A stretch of DNA of 64,000 nucleotides from CAZXBB01 sp964638815 (GCA_964638815.1 CAZXBB010000319.1:12099-76098); one strand, 5' to 3'; numbered from the stretch's first letter, positions 44,866 to 54,205 are shown. Notes: a model not told the origin generated them from the letters alone. A program made the numbers and translations.

Positions 44866-44874
44866 ACGACACCG

Positions 44875-45909
44875 ATGAGACCCGGACAGAAGCTCCCCAA
44901 CAGTTCGGACGACCTCGACGGCGTCACCAAGGCCGCGATCCTGCTGCTCTCGCTCGAGCACCAGGCCGCCGGCACGATGCTGCGCGAGCTGAGCGCGGAC
45001 CTCGTCGAAGAGGTCACGCGCGTCCTCGCGCAGCTCGGCGAGATCCCTTCGCAGCTCTCCGACGAAGTGGTCGAGGAGTTCTACGGGATGCGTCTGGCCA
45101 GCCTCAACGCGCGCGAGGGCGGGCTCGAGTTCGCGAAGATGCTCGTCCGCGAGTCGCTCGACCCGAAGCTGGCCGACAAGGTCATCGGGCAGATGCAGAC
45201 GCAGGTGCAGAAGGCGCCGTTCTCGTTCCTCCAGCGCGCCGAGAGCGAGAACCTCCTGACGTTCATCGTCGACGAGCACCCGCAGACGATCTCGCTCATC
45301 ATCAGCCACCTGTCGCACCACAAGGCGTCGGAGATCCTGCTCGGTCTCCCGGAGCACAAGCAGGTCGAGGTCGTCCGGCGCGTCGCGAACATGGAACAGA
45401 CGAACCCGGCCGTCATCCGCCAGGTCGAGCAGGGGCTCGAAGCGCGTCTCGCGAACATGCTGGTTCACTCGATGGAGAAGGTCGGCGGCGTCGAGACGGT
45501 GGCGGAGATCCTCAACCTGTGCGACCGCTCCACGGAGAAGACGATCCTCGAGGGCGTCGAGTCGGAGGACCCGGAGCTCGTCGAGCAGATCCGGCGACTG
45601 ATGTTCGTCTTCGAGGACATCCTGCTCGTCAACGACAAGGGTATCCAGGCCGTTCTCAAGGAAGTCGACAACGACGAGCTGATCCTCGCCCTGAAGACCG
45701 CGAGCGAGGAGCTTCAGCAGAAGATCTTCGGCAACATGTCCGCCCGCGCGAGCGAGCTCATCAAGGAGGACATGGAGTACATGGGCCCCGTGCGTCTGAG
45801 CGACGTCGAAGCCGCCCAGCAGCGCATCGTCGACATCGTGCGTCGCCTCGAGGAGAGCGGCGAGATCATCATCTCCGGACGCGGCGGCGAGAAGGACATG
45901 GTCGTATGA
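44875..45909 (+). CDS. fliG: flagellar motor switch protein FliG
   Basis: This encodes 344 residues. It has the FliG middle and C domains: ILLLSLEHQAAGTMLRELSA near residue 25, the HPQTISLIISHLSHHKASEI block (HPQ motif) near 140, and the C-terminal torque helix LALKTASEELQQKIFGNMSA with RASELIKEDMEYMGPVRLSD. Charged residues of the torque helix (E, K, D) are present. The stop overlaps by ATGA with a small ORF that separates it from fliH. Confidence 0.95.
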   Translation: MRPGQKLPNSSDDLDGVTKAAILLLSLEHQAAGTMLRELSADLVEEVTRVLAQLGEIPSQLSDEVVEEFYGMRLASLNAREGGLEFAKMLVRESLDPKLADKVIGQMQTQVQKAPFSFLQRAESENLLTFIVDEHPQTISLIISHLSHHKASEILLGLPEHKQVEVVRRVANMEQTNPAVIRQVEQGLEARLANMLVHSMEKVGGVETVAEILNLCDRSTEKTILEGVESEDPELVEQIRRLMFVFEDILLVNDKGIQAVLKEVDNDELILALKTASEELQQKIFGNMSARASELIKEDMEYMGPVRLSDVEAAQQRIVDIVRRLEESGEIIISGRGGEKDMVV

Positions 45910-46136
45910 AGAAGGTACGCCGGAGCGCCGGCACGAAGGCGCGAGAGGGCAGGGCTTCCGGCGCCGGCGCGTCCAACCGTGGTTCCGTCGCGCTCGCGGG
46001 CGTTCGCGCCGCGGGCGTTCGGGCCGCGGGCGTTCGCGCCGCGGACGTTCGCGTCTCGTCTCCACGCGTCTTGCCCCCACGCGTCTTGCCCCCACGCGTC
46101 TCGACCCCACGCGTCTTGCCCCCCCCATGCCCCTGA
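45906..46136 (+). CDS. small repeat ORF between fliG and fliH, unknown
   Basis: This frame has 76 codons. It starts with an ATG that overlaps the fliG stop (ATGA) and its own stop lies 10 bp inside fliH. It begins basic (MKKVRRSAGTKAREGR), then carries four copies of a 15-bp unit giving Gly-Val-Arg-Ala-Ala (45996-46055) and four of a second 15-bp unit giving Pro-Arg-Val-Leu-Pro (46062-46121). fliH has no ribosome site of its own before its ATG, so reading this frame would couple fliH to fliG. It may be a linker peptide, a translational coupler or a repeat expansion with no product. No homologue known to me. Confidence 0.4.
   Translation: MKKVRRSAGTKAREGRASGAGASNRGSVALAGVRAAGVRAAGVRAADVRVSSPRVLPPRVLPPRVSTPRVLPPPCP
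45996..46121 (+). repeat. two adjacent 15-bp tandem repeats (four copies each) between fliG and fliH
   Basis: First unit gcgggcgttcgcgcc (45996-46055), second unit ccacgcgtcttgccc (46062-46121). Both are exactly 15 bp, four copies, few mismatches, and stay in one frame. Confidence 0.9.
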
Positions 46137-46915
46137 TCAAGCCCAACCAGTCCCCGCCCCGTGCCGGCTCCGCAGCGCTCGCGCTCGACCTCTGCGACTT
46201 GCAGCAGCAGGCCGATCTCGTGGTCGCGAAGGCGCGGCGCGACGCCGCGGAGATCATCGCGGCGGCGCGGCAGGAGGCGGCGGCGATCGTGGCGGCGGCG
46301 GGCGAGCGAGGGTACCACGACGGAATGGAGCGCGGTCTGGTCGAAGGCCGCGAGGAGGGCGCCGCGGCGGCGCGGACCGAAGTCGGGGCCGCGCACGAGG
46401 AGCGGCTCAGCGAGATCGCCGCCGCATGGACGGCGACGCTCGAGCGGTGGGAGCAGCGCTTCGCGTCGATGCTGCTGGACGCGCGCGAGGACGTGCTGAC
46501 CTTCGCGTTCGCGATGGCGCGCAAGATCGTCCTGCGGACGCCGGAGGTCGACCCCACCGTCGTCCGCGCCCAGCTCGCGGAGACGCTGTCGCTCCTGTGC
46601 CGACCGTCCGAAGTGACGATCGAGGTGCACCCGGACGATCGCCCTCTCGTTGACGAGTCACTGCCCGCGCTGCTCGAGTACATCGCGAAGTGCGAGCACG
46701 CCCACGTCCGCGAGAGCACCGCGATCACGCGCGGCGGATGCATCGTGCGCACGGCCCACGGGGCGATCGACGCCACCCTCGAGAAGCAGATCGACCGCAT
46801 CGCGGAAACGCTGCTGCCGGCGCGCCCGGACGCGGAGCCGCGGGCGGGCACGGACACGGGCACCGGCACGGACGCGAGCGCGAGCAGGAACGCCGGCGCG
46901 GAGCCGGCCCCGTGA
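46127..46915 (+). CDS. fliH: flagellar assembly protein FliH
   Basis: This encodes 262 residues. Residues about 30-75 form the Ala-rich coiled coil with AAEIIAAARQEAAAIVAAAG, then the GxxxG-like region ERGYHDGMERGLVEGREEGA typical of FliH, and a C-terminal domain with ALAETLSLLCRPSEVTIEVH-type residues. FliH binds and inhibits the ATPase FliI. No ribosome site precedes the ATG; instead a repeat ORF overlaps it. The stop overlaps fliI (GTGA). Confidence 0.9.
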   Translation: MPLIKPNQSPPRAGSAALALDLCDLQQQADLVVAKARRDAAEIIAAARQEAAAIVAAAGERGYHDGMERGLVEGREEGAAAARTEVGAAHEERLSEIAAAWTATLERWEQRFASMLLDAREDVLTFAFAMARKIVLRTPEVDPTVVRAQLAETLSLLCRPSEVTIEVHPDDRPLVDESLPALLEYIAKCEHAHVRESTAITRGGCIVRTAHGAIDATLEKQIDRIAETLLPARPDAEPRAGTDTGTGTDASASRNAGAEPAP

Positions 46916-48306
46916 CCGTTCTCCACGCCCAGATCGACACGCTGCGTCGCCTCCAGAGCCGCGAGATCGTCGGCTCCGTCGCAGCGGTGCGCGGGCTCAG
47001 CCTGCTCGTCGAGGATCTCCCCCTGCCAGTCGGCGCGCTCGTGCGTCTCGAGGAGGGCGCGTCGGACGCGCGGATCCGCACGATCCGCGGCGAGGTGATC
47101 GGCTTCGACGGCGCGCACGGCATCGTGATGCTGTTCGACGACGGCGAAGGGATCCGGCGCGGAACACGCGTGATCGGCGAGCAGTCGGCGCAGACTGTGC
47201 AGGTCGGGCGGAGCCTGCTCGGGCGCATCGTGGACGGCCTGGGACGACCGATCGACGGCGGGCCGCGTCCCGCCGACACCGTCGCGCGTCCGCTGAATCC
47301 CGACCCGACGTGCCCGCTCGCGCGATGCCGGATCGACACGCCGCTGCCGACGGGCGTGCGCGTCATCGACGCGATGCTGACGCTCGGCAAGGGGCAGCGC
47401 GTCGGCATCTTCTCCGGCCCGGGGATCGGGAAGTCGACGCTCCTGGCGACGATGGCCCGCAACACGACGGCGGACGTCAACGTCATCGCGCTGGTGGGCG
47501 AGCGCGGGCGCGAAGTGCGCGACTTCATCGAGTCGACGCTCGGACCGGAAGGGCTCGCCCGCTCGGTGCTCGTCGTCGCGACGAGCGATGAATCGCCGCT
47601 GCTGCGGGTGCGGGCGGCGGCAGTGGCGTGCACCGTCGCCGAGCACTTCCGCACGCTCGGATGCGACGTGATGCTCATCATGGACTCGATCACGCGTTTC
47701 GCGCAGGCGCAACGCCAGATCGGGCTCACCGTCGGCGAGCAGCCGGCCACGAAGGGGTACACGCCGTCCGTCTTCGCGATGCTGCCGAAGCTGCTCGAGC
47801 GGGCCGGCGCGATCGAGGGCGAGGGCTCGATCACCGGAATCTACGCGGTGCTCGTCGAGGGCGACGATCTGACCGAGCCGATCTCCGACGCCGCGCGCGG
47901 TATCCTCGACGGTCACGTCACGCTCTCGCGTCGTCTCGCGGCGCGGGGACACTACCCGGCCGTGGACATCCTCGACTCGATCTCGCGCGTCGCCGACGAC
48001 GTGTGCGACGGGAACCACGTCCGCGCGCGGCGCCGGATCGTGCGTCTGGCGGCAGCGCACGCCGAGTCGGAGGAGCTGATCAACATCGGCGCCTACGCGC
48101 GGGGCTCCAACTCCGACTGCGACACGGCCATCGAGATGAGGGGCGCGATCGACGGGTTCATGACGCAGGGATCCGATGAGAACGCCCCGTACCCCGAGAC
48201 CTGCCGGCGTCTCGTCGAGCTCGCCCTCAGCGCGGACGAGATCGCGAAGCGGCAGGGGGCGGCGTCGCGGACGGCGACCTCCGGCGGTGGGGCGAACGCG
48301 CGATGA
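46912..48306 (+). CDS. fliI: flagellum-specific ATP synthase FliI
   Basis: This encodes 464 residues, normal length. Start GTG at 46912 overlaps the fliH stop. It has the Walker A GPGIGKST (169-176), the LVGERGREVRDFIE motif, Walker B LGCDVMLIMDSITRFAQAQR with DSITR, and the catalytic IYAVLVEGDDLTEPISDAAR loop with SNSDCDTAIEM near the C-terminus. It is the export ATPase, homologous to F1 beta. Confidence 0.96.
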   Translation: MTVLHAQIDTLRRLQSREIVGSVAAVRGLSLLVEDLPLPVGALVRLEEGASDARIRTIRGEVIGFDGAHGIVMLFDDGEGIRRGTRVIGEQSAQTVQVGRSLLGRIVDGLGRPIDGGPRPADTVARPLNPDPTCPLARCRIDTPLPTGVRVIDAMLTLGKGQRVGIFSGPGIGKSTLLATMARNTTADVNVIALVGERGREVRDFIESTLGPEGLARSVLVVATSDESPLLRVRAAAVACTVAEHFRTLGCDVMLIMDSITRFAQAQRQIGLTVGEQPATKGYTPSVFAMLPKLLERAGAIEGEGSITGIYAVLVEGDDLTEPISDAARGILDGHVTLSRRLAARGHYPAVDILDSISRVADDVCDGNHVRARRRIVRLAAAHAESEELINIGAYARGSNSDCDTAIEMRGAIDGFMTQGSDENAPYPETCRRLVELALSADEIAKRQGAASRTATSGGGANAR

Positions 48307-48329
48307 CGCGCAGGTGACAGGATGCGATC

Positions 48330-48800
48330 GTGGCACGATTCCGATTCAGGCTCGAACCCCTCCTCACCGTGCGACGCCGTCGCGAGCAGACCGCGCAGCG
48401 GAAGGTCGCCGAGCTGGAGCGGCTCCGCACGGGTCTGGAGGACGCGCTGCGTCGTCACCAGGAGCAGATCTCGACCGGCAAGTCGTCGCTCAGGGACCGA
48501 CTCGTCGGAACCCTCGACGTGGCCGACCTCCGGTCGCACGCGGGCGCGACGATCGGGCACCTGCGCTCGGCGAACCGGATTCTGCTCGACCTCGCCGGCG
48601 TCCACCGGCGGCTTGAATCCGCCCGGTCGGAGCTCGTCGAGGCCTCGCGGCAGCGTCGGGCAGTCGAGCTCCTGCGTGACCGCCGCTACGAGGCATGGCG
48701 ACACGCGATCGATCGTGCCGAAGATGCGGCCATCGACGAGCTGGCCACGACACGCCGACCAGTGATCACTGACCAGCCCGGATCTGGGACCGAGCCATGA
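48330..48800 (+). CDS. fliJ: flagellar protein FliJ
   Basis: This encodes 156 residues starting at GTG. It is a long helical hairpin with FRFRLEPLLTVRRRREQTAQ at the N-terminus, the common FliJ opening, and RRYEAWRHAIDRAEDAAIDE near the C-terminus. FliJ links FliI to FlhA. The stop overlaps the next start by ATGA. Confidence 0.85.
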   Translation: MARFRFRLEPLLTVRRRREQTAQRKVAELERLRTGLEDALRRHQEQISTGKSSLRDRLVGTLDVADLRSHAGATIGHLRSANRILLDLAGVHRRLESARSELVEASRQRRAVELLRDRRYEAWRHAIDRAEDAAIDELATTRRPVITDQPGSGTEP

Positions 48801-49519
48801 AGAACCTCTGGAAGATCGTCAGCTTCATGTCCGTGGTGAACCTGCTCGCCTTCGTGCTCTTCGTCGGTTGGCTGTGGCGGACGGACCGGCTGAGCGTCGA
48901 TCGTCTCGAGCGATTGCGCGACATGCTGGCGATCACGAACGCCGAGGAGGCGACGCGGACCGGGGCGGCCGCCGCGCAGGCGGCGCTCGATGCGGCCGCG
49001 GCGGAGGAGACCGCCGTCCGGAGCGATCCGCCCCTGCCGAGCGCAGCGCAGGTCGCGCGGACGGTTCGTCTCGACGACCGGACACGTCAGGCGGTCCGGC
49101 GACTCGACGACGAATCCAGCCAGCACCAGGCCGCGCTGGAGCTGCGCTCCCGGCAACTCGACGCGCAGGAAGAGGAGCTCCGCGCGCGTCAGGACGAGTG
49201 GGCGGCGAGCATCCGCGCCGACGCGGAGCGCAGGATCGACGAACAGTTCCTCAAGACAGTGCGTCTCTACGAGGCCCTGGCCGGCAAGCAGGCCAAACGC
49301 ATGCTCCTCGAGCTGGTGGATCAGGACAACACGGAGCAGGCCGTCGCGTACATCGATGCGATGAGCCCGCGCGCCGCCGCCAGGACGCTGAAGGAGCTCA
49401 AGACGGATCCCGAGAACGCTTTGGCAACGGAATTGCTGGAGAGACTCCGGACGTTCGGCGGCGGTGCCGAACTCGCGGAGACTCCCGGCCATGCCAACGC
49501 CGCTTCGGATTCCGGCTGA
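48797..49519 (+). CDS. MotE/YlxF-like flagellar membrane protein
   Basis: This encodes 240 residues. One N-terminal membrane helix (IVSFMSVVNLLAFVLFVGWL) is followed by a long coiled coil (residues about 40-165) and a C-terminal MgtE-N-like module: LVDQDNTEQAVAYIDAMSPR then AARTLKELK and ATELLERLR. In flagellar operons this position (after fliJ, before fliK) is often held by YlxF or MotE, which share this anchor-coil-MgtE_N plan. Named by architecture and place. Its last 29 bp overlap fliK. Confidence 0.6.
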   Translation: MKNLWKIVSFMSVVNLLAFVLFVGWLWRTDRLSVDRLERLRDMLAITNAEEATRTGAAAAQAALDAAAAEETAVRSDPPLPSAAQVARTVRLDDRTRQAVRRLDDESSQHQAALELRSRQLDAQEEELRARQDEWAASIRADAERRIDEQFLKTVRLYEALAGKQAKRMLLELVDQDNTEQAVAYIDAMSPRAAARTLKELKTDPENALATELLERLRTFGGGAELAETPGHANAASDSG

Positions 49520-51389
49520 CAACCCATTCGCCGCGGCGGCCGCGCCGACCCTGACGAGCCCGCGCTCCGCGCCGCGCGAACGCACGGGGTCGTTCGAGCG
49601 GACGCTCGCGGACGCCGCGAAGGCGTCTCCCCGCCACGACGAGACCCGTTCGAAGGCGGCCGAGGCGGAGTCGCGGCGTCGGGCCGAGAACGAAACCGAT
49701 CGCGCTGCGCCCGACTCCGGGCGTGACGACGCCGCGGTCGCGGCGACGCCGGCAAGCGACGCGGCGGACGCGCCGCCGAGCGCGACGGCCGCGGACGGCG
49801 ACGCGACGCCGACGCCGCTTTCAGCGCGGCCGGACGCGCAACCCGCAGCGCCGCCGGCGCAATCGCTGCCGAACGCGGACGCCGCGCCGCGCGCCGCCGA
49901 CTTGCCGAGTCAGGCGAATCAGGCGAACCACGCGAATCAGGCGAGTCACGCGAATCAGGTGCATCAGGTGAATCAGGCGAATCTCGGCGCCGGGCCGGCG
50001 ACCACCGCTCAGCCGTCCTCCACCGGCGCCGCGTCCGCGGTGCGGTCGCTCGCGGACGCGTCGAACGCCGGCGGGACTTCGGCCGGGCCCGCCGCGCCGT
50101 CGCCGGCTTCGTCCGGTGCCGTCGCCCCGGGCGCCGCGGCGACACCGGATCAAGCTGCGACACCGCCGGTCGGGTCCGCGCCGTCGGTGGCGACCCAGCG
50201 TGCGGACGGCGCCGGCCGCGACGCGAGCGACGCCCGGCCCGCGGAGACGCTTCGCCCCGGGTCCTCGACCGGGCCGACGCCAGGGGACACAGGATCGCGC
50301 GCCGCGTCTCCCGTCAATCCGGTTCCCGGTGCGGGCGCGAGCGCGGGTCCGGAGCCGGGTGCGGGCCCGAGCCCGAATCCCGACGCGAGCGCGGCTGCTT
50401 CGTCCGCGCCGGCGACCGGCTCCGATCGGCCCGCGCCGGACGCGGCCCCGCGTCAGCCCGTGACGCCGGACGCGGCGAGCCGCGTCGCGTCAACCGCCCC
50501 CGAAGCGCCGTCGCCGCGTTCGACGCCGACGCCGGCGCCGGGCACGACGTCCGCCGGCGCTGCCGCATCGACGGTCGGGAGCGCGCCCGCGAGCGCCCGC
50601 GACGCGGGCGGCGGCGATGAGCAATCGACCCCGCGTCGCGAGGGATCGCGCGGATCGGGCGCGTTCCGGTTCGCGGACGGCCCGAGCGCCGGACTCTCGC
50701 CGGCCGCGGCCCGCGCCGTGCAGGTCGAGGCGGCCGTGCAACTGGCGAACCTCGCGGGCGCGGCGACGGGAACCGAGCCGCTGGGACCGTCCCTCGGCGC
50801 GACGGCGAACGTCACGAGCGCGCTGGCCGGCGGTCTGCGCGGCGAGACGGTCGAGCCGCTGCTGTCGTCCTCGTCCTCGCCCTCGACGAACGGCGCCGCC
50901 GCCCTCACGAGCCGCGTCGTCCGCGGTCTCGCGACGATGGTCAACCAGCACGGCGGCGTGATGAACATGCGACTCACGCCGCCTGAGCTCGGCGCGCTGC
51001 GCGTCCAGATGAGCATCGTGCAGGGAACGGTCACGGCCGACTTCACGGCGAGCAGCGAGCAGGCACAGGCCGTCCTGAGCCGGAGTCTCGGTCTGCTGCG
51101 CGGCGCGCTTGAGAGCCACGGGTTGCACGTCGAGCGGCTGGCCGTCCACGTCGCGCCTCCAGCCGATGCCGGCCAGGGTGCGCGCCACGAGGGCGGGGAC
51201 CAGGCGAACCAGGATCATGCGCAACGCCATTCGCACGACGCCGCCCGGGAGGAGAGCCGTGGGCGTCGCGACGGGGCCGACCGCCAGCCGAGCTGGCGTC
51301 GCGCCGCGACGGCCGGGTTCAGCGCCGATCTCGAAGCGCTGACGGCGGCCGCTACTGACCTCGAAACCGCAGGAGCCTCCGCACCATGA
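49491..51389 (+). CDS. fliK: flagellar hook-length control protein FliK
   Basis: This encodes 632 residues. About 430 residues of Ala/Pro/Ser/Thr-rich, low-complexity sequence include eight 9-bp repeats (49914-49985) giving an Asn/His/Gln run. The C-terminal Flg_hook domain has VMNMRLTPPELGALRVQMSI then VTADFTASSEQAQAVLSRSL and LRGALESHGLHVERLAVHV. FliK measures hook length and switches export specificity. Start ATG 49491 overlaps the previous gene by 29 bp; an upstream GTG at 49464 is also in frame. Confidence 0.88.
   Translation: MPTPLRIPADNPFAAAAAPTLTSPRSAPRERTGSFERTLADAAKASPRHDETRSKAAEAESRRRAENETDRAAPDSGRDDAAVAATPASDAADAPPSATAADGDATPTPLSARPDAQPAAPPAQSLPNADAAPRAADLPSQANQANHANQASHANQVHQVNQANLGAGPATTAQPSSTGAASAVRSLADASNAGGTSAGPAAPSPASSGAVAPGAAATPDQAATPPVGSAPSVATQRADGAGRDASDARPAETLRPGSSTGPTPGDTGSRAASPVNPVPGAGASAGPEPGAGPSPNPDASAAASSAPATGSDRPAPDAAPRQPVTPDAASRVASTAPEAPSPRSTPTPAPGTTSAGAAASTVGSAPASARDAGGGDEQSTPRREGSRGSGAFRFADGPSAGLSPAAARAVQVEAAVQLANLAGAATGTEPLGPSLGATANVTSALAGGLRGETVEPLLSSSSSPSTNGAAALTSRVVRGLATMVNQHGGVMNMRLTPPELGALRVQMSIVQGTVTADFTASSEQAQAVLSRSLGLLRGALESHGLHVERLAVHVAPPADAGQGARHEGGDQANQDHAQRHSHDAAREESRGRRDGADRQPSWRRAATAGFSADLEALTAAATDLETAGASAP
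49914..49985 (+). repeat. 9-bp repeat in fliK (gcgaatcag type), eight copies
   Basis: Copies start at 49914 and follow every 9 bp, with the variants gcgaaccac and gtgcatcag. In frame; encode Ala-Asn-Gln and related triplets. Confidence 0.85.
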
Positions 51390-51835
51390 GCCAGATCTCA
51401 GGCGCCACTTCCGTCGATCTCGCCGTCAACGGCACGTCCGCCAACCGGTTCAGCGAGCTGGAGTCGGAGGACTTCCTTCGGATCATCTTCACCGAGCTGA
51501 CGAACCAGGATCCGCTCCAGCCGAACGACACGTCCGCGCTGCTCGAGCAGCTCAACTCGATCCGGTCGATCGAGTCGGACATCCAGCTCACGAACCAGCT
51601 CGAGGCGCTGGTGACCGAGAACCAGCTCGCGTCGGCGAGCAATCTCCTCGGGAAGCTGGTCACCGGGCGGTCCGAGAGCCTCGACGCGGTCGCCGGCAAG
51701 GTCGTCGCCGTGCGGCGACAGGGCGACGAGATCAACCTCGAGCTCGAGGACGGCACCATCATGCCGTTCACCAACGTCGAGTCGGTCGTCGATCCGAACG
51801 CGCCCGGATCCCAGGGGAGCGCGCTGCCCGGTTGA
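51386..51835 (+). CDS. flgD: flagellar hook-capping protein FlgD
   Basis: This encodes 149 residues, a short FlgD without the extended C-terminal domain. It has the FlgD N-terminal FSELESEDFLRIIFTELTNQ, DPLQPNDTSALLEQLNSIRS (FLKLLVAQLKNQDP-type motif) and LGKLVTGRSESLDAVAGKV. ATG overlaps the fliK stop (ATGA). It caps the growing hook. Confidence 0.9.
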   Translation: MSQISGATSVDLAVNGTSANRFSELESEDFLRIIFTELTNQDPLQPNDTSALLEQLNSIRSIESDIQLTNQLEALVTENQLASASNLLGKLVTGRSESLDAVAGKVVAVRRQGDEINLELEDGTIMPFTNVESVVDPNAPGSQGSALPG

Positions 51836-51837
51836 CC

Positions 51838-52350
51838 ATGATGCCCATGATGAGCATGATGACGATTGACCCCGTCCAGCTACTGCGCAAGCTCGAGCCC
51901 GCCGTGCGTCCCGCGAGCGCCCCGGCGCGGATCCGCGAGGGGGCCACGCCGTTCGAGCGGAAGGGCTTCGACGAGCTTCTCGCGCTGGTCTCCGCCGGCG
52001 CGCTGACGGACGGACCGCCCGTGCGGACGGCGCCGCACGTCGGGCTCGACGAGCCGCTGACGCCCGGGCAGCTCGATCGGCTCGCCGCCGCGGCGAACGT
52101 GGCCGCCGGCGCCGGTGCGGAGCGGGCGGTGATGCTCATCGACGGACGCGGGCTCGTGCTCGACGTCGCGGCGCGCACCATCACGGCCGAATTGACCGAC
52201 GCCGCCGAGCATGAGCTCGTCGAGCTCGACGCGGCCGTGTACGTGGCCTCGACCGATGCCGGACCGCGCCGGGCGGGCGCCCCGCCGCCGCCGGGCACCG
52301 GGCTCGTACCGCCGGGGATCGCGAAGTACTTCGAATCAGCAACGAACTAG
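51838..52350 (+). CDS. TIGR02530-type flagellar operon protein
   Basis: This encodes 170 residues from the ATG at 51838; this and the next Met codons (51841, 51847, 51850, 51856, 51859) make the exact start uncertain, and a TTG at 51832 could also be used. The middle resembles TIGR02530 (flagellar operon protein): LDRLAAAANVAAGAGAERAV then DGRGLVLDVAARTITAEL. Proteins of this family sit between flgD and flgE and are needed in some motile bacteria; role unknown. The first 10 residues are almost all methionine. Confidence 0.7.
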   Translation: MMPMMSMMTIDPVQLLRKLEPAVRPASAPARIREGATPFERKGFDELLALVSAGALTDGPPVRTAPHVGLDEPLTPGQLDRLAAAANVAAGAGAERAVMLIDGRGLVLDVAARTITAELTDAAEHELVELDAAVYVASTDAGPRRAGAPPPPGTGLVPPGIAKYFESATN

Positions 52351-52405
52351 GACGAAACGCCGCCGGCCTCGCGCCGGACGGGCAGACCGAACACGAGGAC
52401 CTCCC

Positions 52406-54199
52406 ATGGCTTCCACCACCGCCCTCTTCACCGGACTCTCCGGCCTCGCCACGAACGCGGCACGGCTCGACGTCATCGGCAACAACATCGCGAACGTGAA
52501 CACGCACGCGTACAAGGGAGCGCGCATGACGATGGTGCCGACGTTCAGCCGGAACTTCGGCCTCGGCACGTCGCCGAGCGCCTCGACCGGCGGCACGAAC
52601 CCGGCGCAGGTCGGTCTCGGCGCCCAGATCGGCGGGACGCAGCGGAACTTCAACAACGGCTCCATCAGCGGCACCGGGGTCCTCACCGACGTCGCGATCG
52701 AGGGCGACGGCTTCTTCATCGTGGAGCAGGCGGGCGAGCGGATGTTCACGCGGTCCGGAGCGTTCCAGCTCAACGAGCGCAACGACCTCGTGAGCGTGCC
52801 CGGCGCGCGCGTCCAGGGCTATGCCGTGGACGCGCAGTTCAACATCATCGAGGGCAACCTCGTGGACCTGAACGTTCCCGTCGGCACACTGACGCTCGCG
52901 GAAGCGTCGCGCAACGTCGTGATGAGCGGCAACCTGAACGCGTCGGGACCGCTGCCGACGGCGGGATCGTCGCACGTGAGCCGCGGGTTCTTTCGCGACG
53001 CGGGGCCCCCGTTCCTGATGCCGGAGGATGGAACGCTCGACCTGACGGTTCCGGGCAACAACCTCTACATCGACGACGGAGCGGGCGGCAACTTCCTCGC
53101 GCTCGAAGGCGGCCTCGACGCCGTCCTGACCTTCCAGGGCGTCGAGAAGGGCGGCAAGGACCTCGGCACGAAGACCTTCGGCTTCACGGACTCCGCGACG
53201 GCGGCGACGCTCGGTCTCGACGCCTTCGGATCAACCCTGAGCGACCTCATGACATTCCTCGACCAGGCGATGGGCCTCGACAACTCGATGCTGCCGCCGA
53301 GCAACCACGCCCTCGGCGGCGGCGTTGCGATCGACGGCTTGACCGGCGTGATCACGATCACCGGCAACGAGGGCACGGTGCAGGACCTGACCGTCGAGAG
53401 CGCCGACCTCGTCGTCACCTACGCAGGCGGCCCGTCGACGGCGATCAACCAGCCGTTCGTGATGAGCAAGACCAACGCGGCGGACGGCGAGTCGGTGCGG
53501 ACGAGCTTCGTCGTCTACGACACGCTGGGCACGCCGCTCACCGTGGACCTCTCGATCGTGCTCCAGGAGACGATCCCCGGCCAGGGCACGCTCTGGGAGT
53601 ACATCGCGGAATCGACGGACAACGCGGCGATCGAGCGCGTGATCGGTCTCGGCGTGCTCGAGATGGACGCCAACGGACAGTTCGTCTCCGCCACGAACTC
53701 GGCGTTCTCGATCGCCCGTGACAACGGTGCGGTCACGCCGCTCACGGTCCAGATGGATTTCAACAGCGGGACGGAAGCGATCACCTCGCTCACGGACAGC
53801 GCGAGCACGCTGGCGTCGGTGTTCCAGGACGGCTCGCCGATCGGCACGCTGAGCAGCTTCTCCATCGGCGAGGACGGCGTCATCTCGGGCTCGTTCACGA
53901 ACGGCCTCACTCGCAACGTCGGCCAGATCGCGCTCGCGAAGTTCGCCAACCCCGGCGGCCTGATCGATCTCGGCAGCGGGCGCTTCAACGTCGGCCCGAA
54001 CTCCGGCGACGCGATCATCACGAAGGCGTTCCAGTTCGGCACCGGTCGCGTCATCGGCGGTGCGCTCGAGCTCTCCAACGTGGACCTGTCGCAGGAGTTC
54101 ATCGGGATGATCCTGGCGTCAACGGGCTACTCCGCGTCGAGTCGGGTCATCACGACGACCAACGAGCTGATCGATCAGTTGCTGCTGCTCGGGCGGTAG
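52406..54199 (+). CDS. flgE: flagellar hook protein FlgE
   Basis: This encodes 597 residues, long for FlgE. N-terminus: ALFTGLSGLATNAARLDVIG, then NNIANVNTHAYKGARMTMVP (axial motif), DVAIEGDGFFIVEQAGERMF, and the C-terminus RVIGGALELSNVDLSQEFIG then IQTGYSAS-like ASTGYSASSRVITTTNELID. The middle (residues about 150-470) is the variable D2/D3 region and is enlarged. It forms the hook. The gap to flbD is a tandem repeat. Confidence 0.95.
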   Translation: MASTTALFTGLSGLATNAARLDVIGNNIANVNTHAYKGARMTMVPTFSRNFGLGTSPSASTGGTNPAQVGLGAQIGGTQRNFNNGSISGTGVLTDVAIEGDGFFIVEQAGERMFTRSGAFQLNERNDLVSVPGARVQGYAVDAQFNIIEGNLVDLNVPVGTLTLAEASRNVVMSGNLNASGPLPTAGSSHVSRGFFRDAGPPFLMPEDGTLDLTVPGNNLYIDDGAGGNFLALEGGLDAVLTFQGVEKGGKDLGTKTFGFTDSATAATLGLDAFGSTLSDLMTFLDQAMGLDNSMLPPSNHALGGGVAIDGLTGVITITGNEGTVQDLTVESADLVVTYAGGPSTAINQPFVMSKTNAADGESVRTSFVVYDTLGTPLTVDLSIVLQETIPGQGTLWEYIAESTDNAAIERVIGLGVLEMDANGQFVSATNSAFSIARDNGAVTPLTVQMDFNSGTEAITSLTDSASTLASVFQDGSPIGTLSSFSIGEDGVISGSFTNGLTRNVGQIALAKFANPGGLIDLGSGRFNVGPNSGDAIITKAFQFGTGRVIGGALELSNVDLSQEFIGMILASTGYSASSRVITTTNELIDQLLLLGR

Positions 54200-54205
54200 G
54201 CGGAA

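Noticed and set aside
44356..48336. long open frame on the minus strand opposite fliF-fliI
   Set aside because: High-GC antisense shadow; the plus strand has unmistakable FliF, FliG, FliH and FliI motifs, and the antisense product is Arg/His-rich without any motif.
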